A DNA stretch of 9,501 nt, taken from contig JAIOSR010000439.1 in NCBI GenBank assembly GCA_021107495.1, positions 1 through 9,501 on the forward strand, written 5' to 3'. Below the pieces are notes generated by a model. That model was not told where the DNA came from and searched no databases. It saw only the letters and a list, made by a program, of their open reading frames with translations. The position numbers and the translations under genes were made by a program. Source of the DNA: Desulfobacterales bacterium (lineage in GTDB: Bacteria > Desulfobacterota > DSM-4660 > Desulfatiglandales > Desulfatiglandaceae). Of this stretch, positions 1 to 6,380 are shown piece after piece (within the stretch, counting starts at the first letter, position 1; each line of letters starts with the position of its first letter).

Positions 1-2252
1 ACCTGGGCGCAGTTGCCGCATCCCGTGCAGTCAAGGGGGCTGATCTGAATCCTGTAGCGCAACCCCTTTAATTCTTTGCCCTTGGCCTCTTCAGTCACAA
101 AATCCTTGGGTGCGTCTTTAAGGTCTTCCTCATGTGCCAGTACGGGTCGAATGACCGCATGCGGGCATACACAGGCGCACTGGTTGCACTGGATACAGTT
201 TTCCGGTTGCCATTCCGGCACATTGATGGCAATACCCCTTTTTTCATATTGAGTAGTGGCCGTTGGAAAGATCCCGTCCGGTGGAAGGGCGCTCACCGGG
301 AGTTTGTCTCCCTGCTGGGCTAGCATGGGTCTCATGACCTCTTTCACAAATTCAGGCTCATCCTGTAAAATGTAGGCCTCCTGACCTGCAGTGGCCCACG
401 ATTTGGGGACCTTGATCTTTTTGAGGGCTCCGATAGCCTTGTCCACGGCATCCACATTCATTTGGACCACCTTGTCACCTTTTTTGCCGTAGGTCTTTTT
501 GATGGCGGTTTTCATGTAGTCAAATGCTTTTTCCGGGGGAATAACATTGGCAATTTGGAAAAAGGCGGCCTGCATAATCATGTTGATTCTTCCCCCTAAA
601 CCCAATTGAGCGGCAATCTTGACCGCATCAATGTTATAGAAATTCAAATCGGCCTGGGCAATTTTCCGTTTCATGCTATCGGGTAGCTTGGCCCCCAATT
701 CCTTGAGGCCCCAGGGGGAATTTAGGAGAAAAGATCCCCCTTCCTTGATTCCTTCCAGAATGTCATACTGGTCAACAAAAGCGGGATTGTGGCATGCAAT
801 AAAGTCCGACTTGGTGAGGAGATAAGGCGACTGAATTCTTTCCGGGGAAAACCGGAGATGGGACATGGTGATCCCCCCTGATTTTTTGGCATCATAGGCA
901 AAATATGCCTGCGCATACATATTGGTGTTTTCGCCGATTATCTTGATTGCGTTTTTGTTGGCCCCGACCGTACCGTCCGCCCCCAATCCCCAGAATTTGC
1001 ACCGTACCGTTCCCTCGGGCGAGGGATCGATCTCCTCGGGCAGTTCTAAAGATGTGTGGCTAACATCATCCACTATGCCCACAGTAAAGTGGTTCTTTGG
1101 GGCCCTGGAGCGAAGATTATCAAATGTTGCCTTAACCATGGTTGGGGTGAAATCCTTGCTTCCAAGTCCGTAACGGCCTCCTACGAGCACCGGGGCCTCC
1201 CCTCTTTCCTGAAAAACCGTGCACACGTCCTGGTAAAGCGGCTCACCCAGGGATCCCGGGGCCTTGGTCCTGTCGAGCACGGCGATTCTTTGTGCCGTTG
1301 CGGGCAGGGTCCTCAGGAAATGCTCTCTGGAAAAAGGAAGATAGAGACGGACCTTAATGAGACCGACACGCTCGCCGAGACTGTTCATTTGGTTGATTGT
1401 CTCCTCAATTACATCACAACTGGAGGCCATGGAGACGACAACCCGTTCCGCGTCCGGATCTCCTACGTAATCGAAGAGGTTGTATTTTCGGCCTGTCAGG
1501 TCTCCCACCTTTTCCATCTCTTCCTGAACGATTGGGATAATCTGCTCGTAATAAGGGTTGCAGGCCTCCCGGTTCTGGAAGAAGATGTCCGGATTTTGGG
1601 CCGTACCCCTGAGCTGGGGATACTCCGGATTCATTGCCCTGCTCCTGAATTCTTCTATGGCCTCCCATTCCACGAGTTTGGCCATGTCTTCGTAATCAAT
1701 CAATTCTATTTTCTGGATTTCCTGGGAGGTCCTGAACCCGTCAAAAAAATGGACAAAGGGCAGACTGGTCCTAATGCTGGCTAAATGGGCAACGAGGGCC
1801 AGGTCCATTACCTCCTGGACAGACGCAGACGCCAATAGGGAAAAACCTGTCTGGCGTACCGCGTTTATGTCGGAATGGTCACCGAATATGGAAAGGGCGT
1901 GGGCGGCAACTGCCCGGGCAGAGACATGAAAGACCACGGGCATCAACTCCCCGGATATCTTGTACATGTTGGGGATCATCAATAAAAGCCCTTGGGAGGC
2001 GGTGAAAGTTGTAGAAAGCGCTCCGGCAGAGAGGGCTCCGTGAACGGCGCCGGCAGCGCCGGCCTCGGATTGCATTTCCATGACCTTTAAGACCTGGCCA
2101 AAGATGTTTTTTCGACCATGTGCGGCCCATTCATCTGCGTATTCACCCATATTGCTGGAAGGTGTTATGGGATAGATTGCAGCCACGTCACTCATTGCAT
2201 AGGCCACATGGGACGCGGCCTCATTTCCTTCTATGGTTTTTGTGGTAGTCAT
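1..2252 (-). CDS. nifJ: Pyruvate:ferredoxin (flavodoxin) oxidoreductase, N-terminal 750 residues (3' end outside window)
   Basis: Cytoplasmic enzyme that oxidatively decarboxylates pyruvate with CoA to acetyl-CoA and CO2, passing electrons to ferredoxin; it is a central carbon enzyme of anaerobes. Translating the complement from ATG at 2252-2250 gives 750 uninterrupted codons to the window edge. The sequence has YPITPSS at residues 27-33 (TPP-side domain I), GDHSDIN at 124-130, the domain III signature GLGADGTVGANKN at 422-434, and a ferredoxin-like domain with a complete [4Fe-4S] set C686, C689, C692, C696-P. A second set begins at C742, C745, C748 and its fourth cysteine lies beyond the edge. 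Known single-chain enzymes are near 1170-1200 residues, so the C-terminal TPP domain and third cluster are missing here only because the window ends. An AAGGA ribosome site lies about 9 nt upstream of the ATG. The domain fusion points to the homodimeric NifJ/Por type, not the multi-subunit type. A role in nitrogen fixation is not implied. Confidence 0.97.
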   Translation of the reverse strand, partial: MTTTKTIEGNEAASHVAYAMSDVAAIYPITPSSNMGEYADEWAAHGRKNIFGQVLKVMEMQSEAGAAGAVHGALSAGALSTTFTASQGLLLMIPNMYKISGELMPVVFHVSARAVAAHALSIFGDHSDINAVRQTGFSLLASASVQEVMDLALVAHLASIRTSLPFVHFFDGFRTSQEIQKIELIDYEDMAKLVEWEAIEEFRSRAMNPEYPQLRGTAQNPDIFFQNREACNPYYEQIIPIVQEEMEKVGDLTGRKYNLFDYVGDPDAERVVVSMASSCDVIEETINQMNSLGERVGLIKVRLYLPFSREHFLRTLPATAQRIAVLDRTKAPGSLGEPLYQDVCTVFQERGEAPVLVGGRYGLGSKDFTPTMVKATFDNLRSRAPKNHFTVGIVDDVSHTSLELPEEIDPSPEGTVRCKFWGLGADGTVGANKNAIKIIGENTNMYAQAYFAYDAKKSGGITMSHLRFSPERIQSPYLLTKSDFIACHNPAFVDQYDILEGIKEGGSFLLNSPWGLKELGAKLPDSMKRKIAQADLNFYNIDAVKIAAQLGLGGRINMIMQAAFFQIANVIPPEKAFDYMKTAIKKTYGKKGDKVVQMNVDAVDKAIGALKKIKVPKSWATAGQEAYILQDEPEFVKEVMRPMLAQQGDKLPVSALPPDGIFPTATTQYEKRGIAINVPEWQPENCIQCNQCACVCPHAVIRPVLAHEEDLKDAPKDFVTEEAKGKELKGLRYRIQISPLDCTGCGNCAQ

Positions 2253-2319
2253 GATGGTTTTTCCTTTCTAAAAAAAGGTTGCAGTGTTTTCTGCGGGTGG
2301 TCGCAGCCGGATTGCATTT

Positions 2320-2347
2320 TTGTATTTATTGAGGTAGCTTATATAAT
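2320..2347 (+). promoter_or_regulatory. Candidate sigma-70 promoter for the Nudix gene
   Basis: A perfect TATAAT lies at 2342-2347. Sixteen nt upstream is TTGTAT (2320-2325), which matches the -35 consensus only in its first three bases. The predicted start near 2354 gives a leader of about 64 nt to the ATG at 2418. The box lies in an AT-rich divergent region, where chance matches are common. Confidence 0.4.
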
Positions 2348-2371
2348 TATCCGTTTCTTGAAAAGAATTAA

Positions 2372-2401
2372 ATTTAAAACCTAATATTTCAAATTTGTCA
2401 A
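2372..2401 (-). promoter_or_regulatory. Candidate sigma-70 promoter for the pyruvate:ferredoxin oxidoreductase gene
   Basis: On the minus strand a perfect TTGACA (complement of 2396-2401) is followed by a 17-nt spacer and TTTAAA, or an 18-nt spacer and TTAAAT, each 4 of 6 to the -10 consensus. Transcription would begin near 2365, giving a leader of about 110 nt before the ATG at 2252. The -35 box is strong and the -10 box is weak. It sits back to back with the candidate promoter of the Nudix gene. Confidence 0.5.
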
Positions 2402-2417
2402 GTTTTTGTGAGACGGT

Positions 2418-2924
2418 ATGATAATGAAAAGAGAATATCCCGAGCGTCCTTTCGCAGGGGTTAGCGCGGTTGTCTTTTATGAGCAGTCGGTCTTGCTGGC
2501 CCGAAGAAAACAAAATCCCGGTCAAGGACAATGGAGCTTGCCGGGAGGCGCGGTGGAATTAGGAGAGACCCTTTTGGAGGCCTTAAGCCGGGAGCTTCGG
2601 GAAGAGGTCTCCGTTACGATAGAAGTCGGCGGTCTGGTCGGTGTTTTTGATCGGATAATTCGTGACGGCGATGGTCGTATTCACTACCACTATGTGATAG
2701 TGGATTATTGGGGATGTATTGCTTCGGGTCACCCAAAGCCCGGATCTGACATCAGCGAGATCCGTTTAGTAGCCATTGAAGATATCGAGACCTGTGGGAT
2801 TAACCCGGAGCTACGGGACACGATATTAAAGGCAGTTGAGATGCGCAACACAGGGCTTGACGATCCAAACCCTATCTTATCAAGTTTAGGAACCGGTCCC
2901 AGTGGGCCCAGGACCAGTAAATGA
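2418..2924 (+). CDS. Nudix hydrolase
   Basis: Member of the Nudix family, which hydrolyses nucleoside diphosphates linked to another moiety (ADP-ribose, NADH, oxidised dNTPs); the substrate cannot be told from sequence. The product is 168 residues. The Nudix box runs from G44 to V66: G44, five residues, E50, seven residues, then R58-E59-L60-R61-E62-E63-V-S65-V66. The metal-binding REL-EE core is intact, but the consensus glycine near the end is Ser65. WSLPGG (residues 39-44) before the box is typical of ADP-ribose pyrophosphatase-like members. There is no signal peptide or membrane segment, so it is cytoplasmic. The ribosome site is weak (GAGACGG at 2410-2416) and a second ATG at 2424 is equally possible. 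The C-terminal tail after about residue 145 is proline/glycine/serine-rich, and its last 53 nt lie antisense to the end of lepB. Confidence 0.9.
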   Translation: MIMKREYPERPFAGVSAVVFYEQSVLLARRKQNPGQGQWSLPGGAVELGETLLEALSRELREEVSVTIEVGGLVGVFDRIIRDGDGRIHYHYVIVDYWGCIASGHPKPGSDISEIRLVAIEDIETCGINPELRDTILKAVEMRNTGLDDPNPILSSLGTGPSGPRTSK

Positions 2925-3513
2925 TCATGGCCTTACCCTTTATCTTGTTTAAAGCAACAAAGCGCCAATACCTGCTATCAAGGCTCTGATCACGGTTATC
3001 TCCCATGACAAAAATTGAATTTTCGGGGACAGTCACCGGCCCGAAATTCTCGCGTTTCACGTCCACATCTAATATATAATGTTTGCAATCTCCAAGAAAC
3101 TCCAAATGCCTGTATGCAAGAGGAATGTTTTCGTCTTTGTATTCTTCAACATATTTTGTCTTTATCTTTTCACCATTTACAAATAACACATCCTTTTTTA
3201 TCTCGATCTTATCTCCTTCAATGCCAACAACTCTCTTTATGAAATCTTTCCTCTCGTCCTTTGGCCACTTAAAGACGACGACATCTCCTCTTTTCGGCTT
3301 TTTCAGCCGGAGAAGATAACGGTCGGAAAATGGTATTTTGACTCCATAAGTGAATTTGTTTACCAGTATATGATCACCAATAAGCAGTGTCGGCTTCATG
3401 GATCCCGAAGGAATCTTGAATGCCTGGACTACAAAAGTGCGTATGAAAAGCGCAAGTATCACTGCGATGACTGCTGCTTCGGCATACTCACGAAAGACGC
3501 TTTTCTTTTTCAC
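2872..3513 (-). CDS. lepB: Signal peptidase I
   Basis: Inner-membrane serine protease (S26 family) that removes signal peptides from exported proteins on the outer face of the membrane. The product is 213 residues, at the short end for Gram-negative enzymes, with a single clear N-terminal membrane segment at about residues 11-31. Catalytic Ser38 sits in PSGSMKPTL (35-43) and catalytic Lys93 in KRVVG (93-97). The conserved C-terminal box MGDNRDQSLDSR (170-181) and the late GKAMIIYWSW (193-202) are present. The start is GTG at 3513-3511, preceded by GGGAGG with 7-nt spacing. It is transcribed away from the pil operon and converges on the Nudix gene. It could process the signal peptide of PilP encoded nearby, but lepB is a general housekeeping gene. 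Confidence 0.97.
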   Translation of the reverse strand: MKKKSVFREYAEAAVIAVILALFIRTFVVQAFKIPSGSMKPTLLIGDHILVNKFTYGVKIPFSDRYLLRLKKPKRGDVVVFKWPKDERKDFIKRVVGIEGDKIEIKKDVLFVNGEKIKTKYVEEYKDENIPLAYRHLEFLGDCKHYILDVDVKRENFGPVTVPENSIFVMGDNRDQSLDSRYWRFVALNKIKGKAMIIYWSWAHWDRFLNLIR

Positions 3514-3768
3514 CGGAACCCTCCCAAAAATGTTCTGTCGGAATTTAATCTCTCCCGCTTGGATTTGTAAAGGAATTTTTTAAGAGTTCGCGTGTTAAGG
3601 GTTCAGATGTAACCCTGAGCCCTGGACCCAACCGTAATAATTGAACATACAATAGCAACAAAGAACATGAGAGGGCAAGAAAGACATACAATATGTAGTG
3701 TCATGACTGTTTCTTTCTACTATATATACTTAAATTATATAAAATTTAATTAATTTATAAAAAAATGC

Positions 3769-3797
3769 TTGACAAATATTATCCTATGTGCTTTTAT
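3769..3797 (+). promoter_or_regulatory. Candidate sigma-70 promoter of the HTH-pilMNOPQ operon
   Basis: TTGACA at 3769-3774 is a perfect -35 box. A 17-nt spacer leads to TTTTAT at 3792-3797, 4 of 6 to the -10 consensus. The predicted start near 3804 leaves a leader of about 53 nt before the TTG start at 3857. An AT-rich stretch just upstream could act as an UP element. It is the only good promoter seen ahead of the operon. Confidence 0.6.
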
Positions 3798-3802
3798 TGC
3801 GA

Positions 3803-3830
3803 TAACTGATTATTTGTTCTTAACTATTAT
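3803..3830 (+). repeat. Direct repeat pair at the predicted pil operon transcription start; candidate operator
   Basis: TAACTGATTAT (3803-3813) and TAACTATTAT (3821-3830) are near-identical direct repeats, differing by one inserted G, with starts 18 nt apart. They begin about 5 nt after the -10 box, so a bound protein would block initiation. A GATAA at 3801-3805 and a TTATC at 3827-3831 also form inverted ends around the pair. The region is AT-rich, so chance is possible. Linking it to the HTH protein encoded immediately downstream is inference. Confidence 0.35.
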
Positions 3831-3856
3831 CTGGATGCAAGGCAGGAGAATATGTT

Positions 3857-4057
3857 TTGTCTCAAAGCGCCGTAAGAAATATCAGGGAGGGACTCCTCAT
3901 GAGCAAAGCTGAGCTTGCGAGGAAGGCGGGCGTTTCACCCTTGACCATTGACAGGGTTGAGAAGGGCAAAACCTGCCGGATGGAGACCAAGAGGAAGATT
4001 ATATTGGCTCTTGGGTACAACCTCGCTGATAAGGAAAAAATTTTCCCAGAGGATTGA
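3857..4057 (+). CDS. Small XRE-family helix-turn-helix protein at the head of the pil operon
   Basis: A 66-residue protein made up almost entirely of one Cro/CI-type HTH domain. Helices around RNIREGLLMSKAELARK (residues 8-23) lead into the turn and recognition helix AGVSPLTIDRVEKG (24-37), then a basic stretch RMETKRKIILALG (41-53), and it ends IFPED. The start chosen is TTG at 3857, eight nt after AGGAG (3844-3848). It retains the first helix, which an in-frame ATG at 3899 (behind its own GGGAGG) would lose. An upstream ATG at 3852 is out of frame and closes after seven codons. The stop overlaps a possible TTG start of pilM (TTGA at 4054-4057). The position suggests an autoregulator or regulator of pilus genes. 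No ligand-binding or dimerisation domain is visible, and its targets are unknown. Confidence 0.88.
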   Translation: MSQSAVRNIREGLLMSKAELARKAGVSPLTIDRVEKGKTCRMETKRKIILALGYNLADKEKIFPED

Positions 4058-4068
4058 AAGCGTCAAAG

Positions 4069-5160
4069 ATGGCCGTTTCTAAGAAAAATCAATTAATTGG
4101 TCTGGATATCGGGTCCCATTCTATCAAGGTGGTTGAGATAGATGAAGGTAAGAAAGGCCGGGTCCTGAAAAACTTCGGCGCGATCGGGTTGCCCCCGGAT
4201 GCGATTGTCGAAGGCTCCATCAAGGAAATGGACATCGTCTCTTCTGCAATAAAGACTCTTTTGCAAAATCTAAAGGTGAAAAACAAGCATGTGGCCACTT
4301 CTATTTCAGGGTTTTCCGTGATTGTAAAAAAGATTACGGTGAGCACCAAGGAAGAATCGGAACTTGAATCCACAATCCAGGATGAGGCCGAACAATACAT
4401 ACCCTTTGATATAAATGAAGTAAACCTCGATTTTGATATCCTGTCCGGTGAAGAGGAACCGGTCGAAGGCGAAGGGGAGGAAGGCGAGAAACAAGGTTCG
4501 GACCAGATGGAAGTGATGCTGGTGGCCGCCAAAAAGGACATTATTGACGATTACGTCAGCCTGCTTCAAGTCGCTGGTCTCGCGCCCGTGGTGTTGGATG
4601 TGGATGCCTTTGCCCTGCAAAATGCCTTTGAGATGAGTGCCGAGTCATCGGAAGGCTGTTATGCTCTTGTGAATGTTGGGGCCGAGGAATTGGGGATAAA
4701 TGCCATCAAAAATGGCATATCGCTGTTTGCAAGGGATTCTTCTTTTGGGGGCTCCCAGATCACAGAGGCGATTATGTCCCAATTTAAACTGAGCTTTGAA
4801 GATGCCGAGAAAATGAAATTGGGTGGATCCAAAATCGGCAAGGAAAAAGCGGCCTTAGAGGAAATTTTTACGTCCGTAGTCTCAGAGTGGGTCCAGGAAA
4901 TAAAACGGGCCTTGGACTTTGTGGCCAGCACCTATGCCGACGAAACCATAGAAAAGATCCTGGTCAGCGGGGGGGCATGCAGGATTCCCGGTTTCCAGAA
5001 GTATTTGAAATTGGAAACAGATATTCCAGTGGAAGAACTCAACCCTTTTGCGAATCTCACTGTAGACGAAAAACTCTTTGATCCCAAATACTTAAAGCAT
5101 ATGGCCCCACAGGCTGCCGTTGCAGTGGGCCTGGCCTTGAGAAGCATTGGTGACAAATGA
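4069..5160 (+). CDS. pilM: Type IV pilus assembly protein PilM (actin-like ATPase)
   Basis: Cytoplasmic actin-fold protein that binds ATP and the N-terminal peptide of PilN, linking the inner-membrane PilNO complex to the pilus motor. Numbered from ATG 4069 it has 363 residues. The phosphate-1 motif is LIGLDIGSHSIKVVEI (9-24), a second phosphate-type loop is ALVNVGAEELGI (199-210), SSFGGSQITEAI lies at 224-235, and the adenosine motif is ILVSGGACRIPGF (297-309). The C-terminus NPFANL and AAVAVGLALR is typical of the family. An acidic Glu/Gly insertion lies at about 128-146. The start is uncertain: TTG 4054 would overlap the HTH stop and add five residues, but AGAGGA would then be only 1 nt away. 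ATG 4069 gives the usual short N-terminus before LIGLDIG. The stop shares ATGA with the pilN start, suggesting translational coupling. Confidence 0.95.
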   Translation: MAVSKKNQLIGLDIGSHSIKVVEIDEGKKGRVLKNFGAIGLPPDAIVEGSIKEMDIVSSAIKTLLQNLKVKNKHVATSISGFSVIVKKITVSTKEESELESTIQDEAEQYIPFDINEVNLDFDILSGEEEPVEGEGEEGEKQGSDQMEVMLVAAKKDIIDDYVSLLQVAGLAPVVLDVDAFALQNAFEMSAESSEGCYALVNVGAEELGINAIKNGISLFARDSSFGGSQITEAIMSQFKLSFEDAEKMKLGGSKIGKEKAALEEIFTSVVSEWVQEIKRALDFVASTYADETIEKILVSGGACRIPGFQKYLKLETDIPVEELNPFANLTVDEKLFDPKYLKHMAPQAAVAVGLALRSIGDK

Positions 5161-5750
5161 TAAAAATCAATCTTCTGCCCTTTAGGGCTGCCAGAAGAAA
5201 AGAGAATATAAGGAGACAGCTCACCGTATATGTTCTGTCTGTTGTACTGGTTTTTCTGGTGGCAGGGTACCTTTTCCTGGATGTAACCACCACGTTATCT
5301 GCTCTGGCGAATGAAAAGGCTGCTCAAAAGAAGGAACTGAACAAATATGCCGATACCATCAAGAAGATAAAGGCAATTGAGAAGAAAGTTGCAGAAATCG
5401 AAGAAAAATTGAATGTCATTAAGGAGTTAGAAAAGAACAAGACTGGACCGGTTCGTTTGTTAGACGAAATCGCCATGGCCATACCAAAGGACAGGTTATG
5501 GCTTAAGTCCATACAAGAGAAAAAGGGGTCCCTTAGTCTTGTCGGCACGGCAATGGACAATGATACGGTGGCCATTTTTATGACAAACCTGGAGAAGTCA
5601 CCGCAAATCACGTCAGTGGACCTTAAAAGCACAAAACTGCAAAATCTGAAAGCATATAAACTAAATGTCAGCAATTTTAGTCTAACGTGCAAGACATATT
5701 CCTTTAAAGAGAAAAAGAAGACAACAACCAAGAAGCGTCGCAGGAAATAA
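5157..5750 (+). CDS. pilN: Type IV pilus assembly protein PilN
   Basis: Bitopic inner-membrane protein that pairs with PilO and anchors PilM through its cytoplasmic N-terminus. The 197-residue product begins with the PilM-docking motif INLLP (residues 4-8). A basic stretch (RAARRKENIRR) precedes one membrane helix at about 23-42, then a Lys/Glu-rich coiled coil at about 48-95, then the ferredoxin-like periplasmic domain. MAIPKDRLWLKSI (107-119) is typical for the family. The last 14 residues are strongly basic (KEKKKTTTKKRRRK), an exposed tail predicted to lie in the periplasm. Translation starts at the ATG inside the ATGA shared with the pilM stop. The next gene, pilO, begins 27 nt after this stop. 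Confidence 0.94.
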   Translation: MIKINLLPFRAARRKENIRRQLTVYVLSVVLVFLVAGYLFLDVTTTLSALANEKAAQKKELNKYADTIKKIKAIEKKVAEIEEKLNVIKELEKNKTGPVRLLDEIAMAIPKDRLWLKSIQEKKGSLSLVGTAMDNDTVAIFMTNLEKSPQITSVDLKSTKLQNLKAYKLNVSNFSLTCKTYSFKEKKKTTTKKRRRK

Positions 5751-5777
5751 CATCGCTAAGAGGGTAAGATAAACAAA

Positions 5778-6380
5778 ATGGCAGAAGGCTCCTTTTTTGA
5801 AAAAATTGAAAAGATAAAGATGCCCATAAGGATTTTAATCCTTGTTGGAACTCTTGTCCTTTTGGGGGGTGCCTTCTATTTTTTGGTTTATCAGCCAAAG
5901 ACAGATGAAATCAGAAGGGCCACAAACGAGGTCTCAGACCTTAAACTGAAAGTCATGAAGGCCAAAAGAGACTCCAGCCGGTTACCGGAGGTTAAGGCAA
6001 GGGAAGTTAAGGTGAATGCTCAATTCAAGCAGGCCCTTAAGCTCTTGCCTAATGAGAAGGAGGTCCCGAGTCTCTTGAGGAACATAACAAAGTTGGGAGC
6101 TGATTCCAATCTTGAGTTCCGCCTGTTCAGCCCGAGAAAAGAGAGTCCCGAACATTTTTACTTTCGACTTCCTGTCTCCATAGAAGTCAGCGGAAATTAT
6201 CACGATGTTGCCACGTTTTTCGATAAAGTAGGCCAGATGGAAAGGATCGTGAATATCCTTAACGTGTCAATGAAACCCCTAAAAACCCGTTCCACGATGT
6301 TAATTACTAAATGTGAAGCTGTCACGTATCGGTTCAAAGGATCACCCGATGAGAAGGCCAAGAAAAAGAAGAAAAAGTAA
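5778..6380 (+). CDS. pilO: Type IV pilus assembly protein PilO
   Basis: Inner-membrane partner of PilN in the alignment subcomplex that connects the motor to PilP and PilQ. The product is 200 residues with a short cytoplasmic N-terminus, one membrane helix at about 17-38, a coiled coil at about 40-85, and the periplasmic fold. Family hallmarks are LLPNEKEVPSLLRNI (89-103) followed by FRLFSP (114-119), and VSGNYHDVATFFDKVG (137-152) followed by RIVNI (156-160). The C-terminus is a run of six lysines (195-200). The codons of that tail are read in another frame as the start of pilP. A purine-rich AAGAGGG lies 13 nt before the ATG, a looser spacing than elsewhere in the operon. Confidence 0.93.
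   Translation: MAEGSFFEKIEKIKMPIRILILVGTLVLLGGAFYFLVYQPKTDEIRRATNEVSDLKLKVMKAKRDSSRLPEVKAREVKVNAQFKQALKLLPNEKEVPSLLRNITKLGADSNLEFRLFSPRKESPEHFYFRLPVSIEVSGNYHDVATFFDKVGQMERIVNILNVSMKPLKTRSTMLITKCEAVTYRFKGSPDEKAKKKKKK

Larger units (their letters stand above)
3514..3856. other. Divergent intergenic region between lepB and the pil operon
   Basis: I see no gene in these 343 nt. The half near lepB has mixed composition and contains a 6-bp inverted repeat, AGGGTT at 3598-3603 with AACCCT at 3611-3616, beside imperfect copies of GGGTTCA/TGGACCC-like words. The half near the pil operon (about 3718-3770) is very AT-rich. On the minus strand it carries a perfect TATAAT (complement of 3734-3739) that could serve lepB, but the -35 position 17 nt away (TTTTAT) is poor, and the leader would exceed 200 nt. 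The right-hand end holds the pil promoter and direct repeats listed separately. Confidence 0.6.

Noticed and set aside
1056..1784. Plus-strand frame of 242 codons
   Set aside because: It lies wholly antisense to the pyruvate:ferredoxin oxidoreductase gene, whose conserved motifs are read on the other strand. It resembles no known family.
3598..3630. GGGTTCA/AACCCTG-like words next to lepB, considered as a tandem repeat or CRISPR-like remnant
   Set aside because: There are only one or two degenerate copies without regular spacing, so at most a short hairpin is supported.
3784..3802. Possible sigma-54 promoter (GTGC, then TTGCG) ahead of the pil operon
   Set aside because: The essential GG of the -24 element is absent, whereas TTGACA with a 17-nt spacer gives a better sigma-70 match.
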